DNA of 64,000 nt. Origin: Liolophura sinensis. Its lineage: Eukaryota > Mollusca > Polyplacophora > Chitonida > Chitonidae. Each line of letters starts with the position of its first letter. Within the stretch, counting starts at the first letter, position 1. The notes beneath the pieces are model-generated. The model did not search any database, was not told the origin of the DNA, and was given only the letters and a program-made list of their open reading frames with translations. Below, piece by piece: positions 59,631-64,000 of the stretch. A program made the translations under genes and the position numbers. The stretch covers positions 7,018,017 to 7,082,016 of the forward strand of contig NC_088307.1 of the NCBI RefSeq assembly GCF_032854445.1, in the 5' to 3' direction.

Positions 59631-61640
59631 TCATACATTGTTACCAGGCCGTCTGCGGTATACCGGCAAGGCGCCGCTCGGCAGCAAGTCTTTGACGATC
59701 CGCATGCCGTGCTCTCGCCACACCGTCTGTAAGGTCTTGTACTCTGCGTCTGTACACGGCTGGTGGGTGAGATCATTGTCGAAAGCATGCTGCGGTGGCA
59801 GTGTGGTTTCCTCCAGCCGGGCCAGGGAGTCTATGTAGCTGTAACAAAATTTCCCTTTGGTCACGTGACAGTCATAAGCTTTCACCCACTTGTCGTAACT
59901 GTAATTCGGGGCCAGGTAATTCCGAATGTCCAGAAATTTCAGCTGCGGTGTGGTGAGGGCCATGTGATTATTGTTCCGCTTAATCACATACTCCAAATCA
60001 CCGCTCTGGACCAGGTGGGGGTAAAGCTGTTGTTTGATTAAGTTCAGGTCATAGTTACCCGAGTTAAAGCCGAGGACGGGGAGCTGGTCCATATAGGTCA
60101 CGAATCTGTCCCGCACTCGGCGTGTGTAAGACGGTTTCTTCTCGTCGGGATCGATCCGCTCGTCTAAGGCGTCCAGGATGTAAGCATAACGCTCGTGGAG
60201 ATAGGCGCTACTGATCTCGCTGATGTCGTTGAGGTAAGCCATCATGTCCTCGACGAGTGCCTGGGGATCGCCGGTGGAGATGAAACACACGGGCTGGTCG
60301 TAATCCGGTACATTAGAGTTGACGCTGACACTCATGGGGGTGTGTTGAGCCGTCCATTCCGTCGAGTCAGTCGCCGCATCGTCCACCGGGTTCACCGGAG
60401 CCAAGTACGCCTCAAAGTCGTAACACGCTCGGTACGGGAAGATGCCGTCGTCACCGTCCTGGAGTTCGATCCCCATGTCCGCCAACGTTTCGAAAATGGT
60501 GGGCCGATTGCGGAAGACACCCCCCGGGTACTTTCGTCGAATGGCGTCGGTGCACGTTTGACCGTGCCGTCGTAACTCCCGCAGTGTCGGAAAACTCTTC
60601 TGGCACACCTGGCAGGTGAAAGATCGAGCATAACGCCCCATGTCTTTGATATAGCTGAAATGTCGCTGGTACAGGTTTAACCGCAGGGTAGGGGGAGAAT
60701 AGCGCTCGGCACTGCGGTGAATGAGTTGTGCTGAGTACGACCTGTCCATGGGGATGAGCTGGTAGACTTGAATGTTCACTTGAAACAGGCTTTCCACCGT
60801 GTCCAGCGCACTGAGGGGTACTCCGCGGAAATACCTTGGCTCCATCTCCTCCAGATACCTGCGGTAATACACCCCAGCCTGGTGTTCGCAGTTATTGGGG
60901 TCGGCCTGGTCTAGATGGACGGCCAGACACCGAAACAAACACCAATAGTCCCTGTAAGGACCATTATCTCCACCCACCAACGTGTGTAGCCACTTGTTTC
61001 CTTTCAGGTAAGAGGGTAACGTTACCCCACCTTTACCGATAGGTTGATGTGGCAGTTTGTGGACGAAAAACAGCATGTTGGTGATGAGGTCGACGGTCCA
61101 TTTCGTATTGGGGTGTTGTTTTTGGGCCAAGGTAAGCGGGTCTTGGGTGAGGAGATGCTGGGTGTGGAATCCTCGCAGGTCAGCCCGACTCGCCACGCGG
61201 TACGGTGCGTCGAGTACTCGGGTGTTGTTGGTGCTCGGGTAATAATACCGCACCTGGCCCGTCCCTTTGTGGCGGAGGATATATCCAAAACTGTAATTGA
61301 TAGTGAAAGTAGTTGGCTGGTCTTCGTAAATCTCGTCTACATAGGCTGGGATAGCACCGAGATCACTCAGTCGGTAATTATAGCAGTCTTGAATTGGTTT
61401 GTGGCGATGGAAATGCGTTCTGATCGATCGCCAATGCCGCTGGTACAACTCCCGTACGTCACTGTCACCGCTCGGTAAGACAGCCTCGTGAGGCTGTACT
61501 GGGTCGGGTTCGAACTGGGTCGTTGGACTTTTTTTCTTTTGTTTTTTCTTTTCTTCTTCTTTCAGCGAAGTATCCGCCGCTAAACTCACTTGAGCTTTAC
61601 TCGTTGGGGTGGTGGTAGATGAAACAGGTCTCTGTAACAT
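59631..61640 (-). mobile_element. Polinton/Maverick fossil: protein-primed type-B DNA polymerase, N-terminal and exonuclease part
   Basis: A long - frame of 669 residues. Residues 1-60 are basic and low complexity; 60-340 match the N-terminal region found ahead of Polinton polymerases (DYWCLFRCLAVHLD near 231-244); a C2H2-like finger FTCQVCQKSF-LRRHGQTC lies at 341-363. The 3'-5' exonuclease motif I (CYDFEAYL, near 406) and motif II (VLGFNSGNYDLNLI, near 522) follow. The palm domain of the polymerase is not in this window, so the element is partial. Its inner edge abuts the third copy of the A1CF-like gene's 3' flank at 59,630. A fossil, but the long frame suggests it is not very old. Confidence 0.85.
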
Positions 61641-62217
61641 AGAAGGGTGTAGACGTTATAACCAAACCCTAGACATACTCTATACATACTATTGGCGATC
61701 GTCTCAAGGATGGTAAATGAGTGCCCGATTTAAATAACAACAAATCATAATTAATTTTCATGGGATATTTTAAATTAAGTGAAATAAAGTAATACAATGT
61801 GTTTAAATGAATTGTGACACGAGTTTGCTTTACACAAATATGAACTAAATGATAACTCTGCAAAACCCCTATACAGTTTTGGAACAAAAAAAATAAAGAA
61901 AATTACTATATATTACTCTTTCCAGACACGTATTGTCGTTTGACATTTAGAGTTATGCCCCTTATTTCCATTATTCCAACAAAAGTAGTCGCCCCTGCTA
62001 TGCGTATTCCATCAGGAGTTATCCCCCTTGTTTACATACATTTGACATCGCACACATTCGTGAATTTCTACTACGAAATACATAAGGAAATATCCTCTAA
62101 GCTACTCAGGCTTTCTATCTAGCTTTACTGGAGTTACAAACTATTAAAAGACACAACTATCCTTAAATATATTGAACTAAAACTACTGTTATTTCCATAA
62201 GAAATCTAGCGATCTCA

Positions 62218-62570
62218 GCAGTGAATAGTCATTTTCAGCAATGAAATGCAGCATGTCTTATTGCATATGATCCAGTAAAGAAGTTTTTTTTTATACTTTT
62301 CATATACTGTTACAAACATGTAACATGCGATAGCTCGTACGGTCTTAAATTAACTTTCAAGAAGCAAAGCGGGTTCAGGAAAGAAAGAAGACATCTAAGC
62401 CTATTTTTGTTTTGATCGGCTGCATAGTAATTTTCAGCAATGAAATGCAGCATGTCTTATTACATATTATCCAGTAAAGAAGTTTTTTTTTATACTTTTT
62501 TTTCATATACTGTTACAAACATATAACATGAGATAGCTCTTACTGTCTTAAATTAACTTTCAAGAAGCAA
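62218..62570. repeat. Direct repeat, about 150 bp, two copies
   Basis: Both copies read TTTTCAGCAATGAAATGCAG through TTAAATTAACTTTCAAGAAG, about 204 bp apart, with scattered differences and a length change in a T-run. Confidence 0.9.
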
Positions 62571-62842
62571 ATTATTCCCCCTAATTCATCCCCAGCCTGA
62601 AACAAACAAATCATGTACATTTATTGTGCGCATTTTTTTGGAAACGGACCCTTTTTGTCACCAAGTCTGAGATGACCAACGCTGAATGCGGAAAGCAACT
62701 ACTCATACATGCACATGATTCAACATTTGGACTTCAAAGACTATCCCCAAATTCAACATACTCGTCGTTATTTAAAACGAATTAGTATGCAAAGAAACGA
62801 GAATGAAAAAAAAAATCAATGCCCACCAACAACAATGTCAAC

Positions 62843-62915
62843 TGGCCGACATGGGGCTCGAACCCGTGACATTCGCGTTAGTAGCCCGACGCTCTGCCGA
62901 CTGAGCTAACCGGCC
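62843..62915 (-). tRNA. tRNA-like sequence, anticodon loop ACT; pseudogene or SINE head
   Basis: Exactly 73 nt read on -: GGCCGGT acceptor, TAGCTCAGTCGGCAGAGC D-arm, loop CTACTAA, and GGTTCGAGCC T-loop with a good B-box. The acceptor stem pairs over 7 bp with two G-U pairs. The anticodon stem and T-stem each have one mismatch. The loop would read ACT (serine AGT), yet the molecule has a short class I variable loop, unlike true tRNA-Ser. A T9 run about 35 nt downstream could end a pol III transcript. Best read as a tRNA-derived repeat or pseudogene. Confidence 0.55.
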
Positions 62916-63162
62916 ATTCATGCAATACAGTGACTTTTCAACCTCCATAATCACGCGGCGTCTGCTGTATCGCGTCTTTTTCTCTTTTTTTTTCGACACA
63001 CCGACATTTAAACAATTGATCAGCGTTGACCTAGTTTTCGCTGAGGATTAAAATCGCGCATGCTATGTTACTCCGCCATAATTCCTTCAAGAACAGGAAC
63101 TACATCCCCACATACGTATATCAGGCAGCGGAAGATCAGGTCTCCGTGTTTTGTTTTTTTTT

Positions 63163-63657
63163 TCAAAGATAATTTTTAAATAAATTAAAATAAAAAATAA
63201 AAAGAGAACTTACCGGGCCGTGTTTCCCACGTTGATGGGTCTGCCAATCCCACAACCGGTAGAAAGACTTCTCGCAATCTTCGCAATGCCACACACGTTC
63301 TCGTTTGTTGCCATGCCGCTGTTGATGACGGATCAAATTCGCCCGGCGAAAAAACGCCCGGTCACAGGTCGGACAGGTGAATCTTTTGTTTGTCTGGGGC
63401 TGGTGACGCGTCCGCTGGTGCCGGAGCCAGTTATTCCGCAGGGTAAAATGCTGGGCACACACCCGGCAAAAATACTTCTCCGTCGTCCTCTTCTCCTTGT
63501 CACCGTGCTGTGTTTTAGCATGACGTCGCCAGCTATCGCGTCGGGTAAATCCTCGATCGCACACCTCGCACGTAACCCCTTCTCGCACGCTGATTGGTCC
63601 GTTTTGTGGGCCCCCCCCCCCCCCCCATTGGGCCGTTTTGGGGCAAATCCGGCTCAC
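63163..63657 (-). CDS. Four-finger C2H2 zinc-finger protein
   Basis: A 164-codon frame with four C2H2 fingers: CEVCDRGFTRRDSWRRHAKTQH; CRVCAQHFTLRNNWLRHQRTRH; CPTCDRAFFRRANLIRHQQRH; CEDCEKSFYRLWDWQTHQRGKH. The true exon most likely ends at the GTAAGTTCT donor near 63,212, so the last residues of the frame (SLFIFYFNLF) are probably intron. Fingers 2-4 have a repeated aromatic or W/N helix pattern. A DNA-binding role is implied by the fold; the target is unknown. A G-rich tract lies just inside the start (63,610-63,627), making the exact start uncertain. Confidence 0.65.
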   Translation of the reverse strand: MSRICPKTAQWGGGGGPQNGPISVREGVTCEVCDRGFTRRDSWRRHAKTQHGDKEKRTTEKYFCRVCAQHFTLRNNWLRHQRTRHQPQTNKRFTCPTCDRAFFRRANLIRHQQRHGNKRERVWHCEDCEKSFYRLWDWQTHQRGKHGPVSSLFIFYFNLFKNYL

Positions 63658-63930
63658 CCATTGGTCCGTTTTGGTGCCCGGGAGCTCTTTTTGAGCTGTC
63701 CCACTCGACTTTACAAGCCGACGTTTTGCCTCTTTTTTTCTCTCTTTTTTTCCCTATACTGTTATACGGTTATACTATACGCTAGTCTACTACACACATC
63801 ACTCCTTATCACTCCTTATCACATATGCCCCGCGGCGTGGAAAAAACCCACCAAACTTCCCCAGCGAATGTTTGGAAGGGGTGACGTCACACCAAGCGTC
63901 AATCCGCTAAAAAAAATTTTTTTTTAATAC
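63163..63930 (-). mobile_element. Zinc-finger element with CRE palindrome (right copy)
   Basis: Inverted relative to the 45-kb copy, sharing CATTCGCTGGGG, TTTTTTCCACGCCGCGGGGC, GATAAGGAGTGATAAGGAGT and the finger exon's 3' end with its GTAAGTTCT donor. TGACGTCA lies at 63,882-63,889. Several inverted CCAAT boxes (ATTGG) lie at 63,593-63,668, upstream of the finger frame, as expected for a promoter. It lies on the same strand as the Polinton polymerase 1.5 kb away, so it may be part of that element. The outer boundary is not defined. Confidence 0.6.
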
Positions 63931-64000
63931 ATAATACATAGGAACCATTCCGATAGATAGCAGCCCTAGCATGACACACTGGCACACTGACCCAGTCCCT

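Larger units (their letters stand above)
61641..63162. other. Non-coding part of the Polinton-side region
   Basis: AT-rich sequence with a roughly 150-bp duplication (62,218-62,367 and 62,422-62,570) and the tRNA-like sequence at 62,843-62,915. I recognise no gene in it. Confidence 0.5.

Noticed and set aside
45060-63930. One complete Polinton of about 19 kb with terminal inverted repeats
   Set aside because: The inverted ends and polymerase invite it, but host gene exons (TBCA, A1CF-like) and an hAT in a duplicated host flank fill the middle, and no integrase, ATPase or capsid text is visible.

Overview
This is a stretch of an animal nuclear genome, most likely a mollusc. All host genes are split by short GT-AG introns and are clear orthologues of bilaterian genes. 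The tRNA-derived SINEs (head resembling GGCTCAGTTGGTTAG, T-rich tail reading TTGATTGGTGTTTTACG) and the GACGTTAAACCCCAAGCACTCAC repeat are of a kind I know from mollusc genomes. I cannot name the species.

Layout. 1-28.8 kb: the 3' three-quarters or more of a PRRC2 (BAT2-like) gene on +, about 31 coding exons ending at 26,403, then a long 3' UTR. One intron (14,801-19,257) holds a broken hAT transposon with a second hAT fragment inside it. 29-31 kb: a minisatellite and repeat debris. 31.3-33.0 kb: a compact two-exon VHL gene on -. 33.7-37.5 kb: SINEs and a fold-back element. 38.3-40.4 kb: a two-exon sulfiredoxin gene on +. 40.9-45.0 kb: a 44-bp satellite split by a solo-LTR-like block, which is itself split by a roughly 2.1-kb element. 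That inner element carries an I-PpoI-like His-Cys-box nuclease ORF and a convergent ORF that looks like the C-terminal part of a Mutator-like transposase. 45.0-45.6 kb: a zinc-finger element fragment with CRE palindromes. 46.5 kb: a lone first exon of TBCA. 48.0-54.8 kb: an A1CF/RBM46/RBM47-family RNA-binding gene that lacks RRM2 and has a triplicated 99-bp exon embedded in a minisatellite built from its own splice donor. 54.8-59.6 kb: tandem copies of that gene's 3' flank, one split by a nearly whole hAT transposon with a 6-bp target duplication; the next copy preserves the unfilled site. 59.6-63.9 kb: a Polinton/Maverick fossil (type-B DNA polymerase fragment), a tRNA-like sequence and an inverted partner of the 45-kb zinc-finger element.

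The host genes are unrelated in pathway: RNA-binding and translation (PRRC2, A1CF-like), oxygen sensing (VHL), peroxiredoxin repair (sulfiredoxin) and tubulin folding (TBCA). They are not an operon. What ties the right half together is heavy, nested insertion and tandem duplication, which also seems to have remodelled host exons. The best candidate for something undescribed is the His-Cys-box element at 42.3-44.4 kb.
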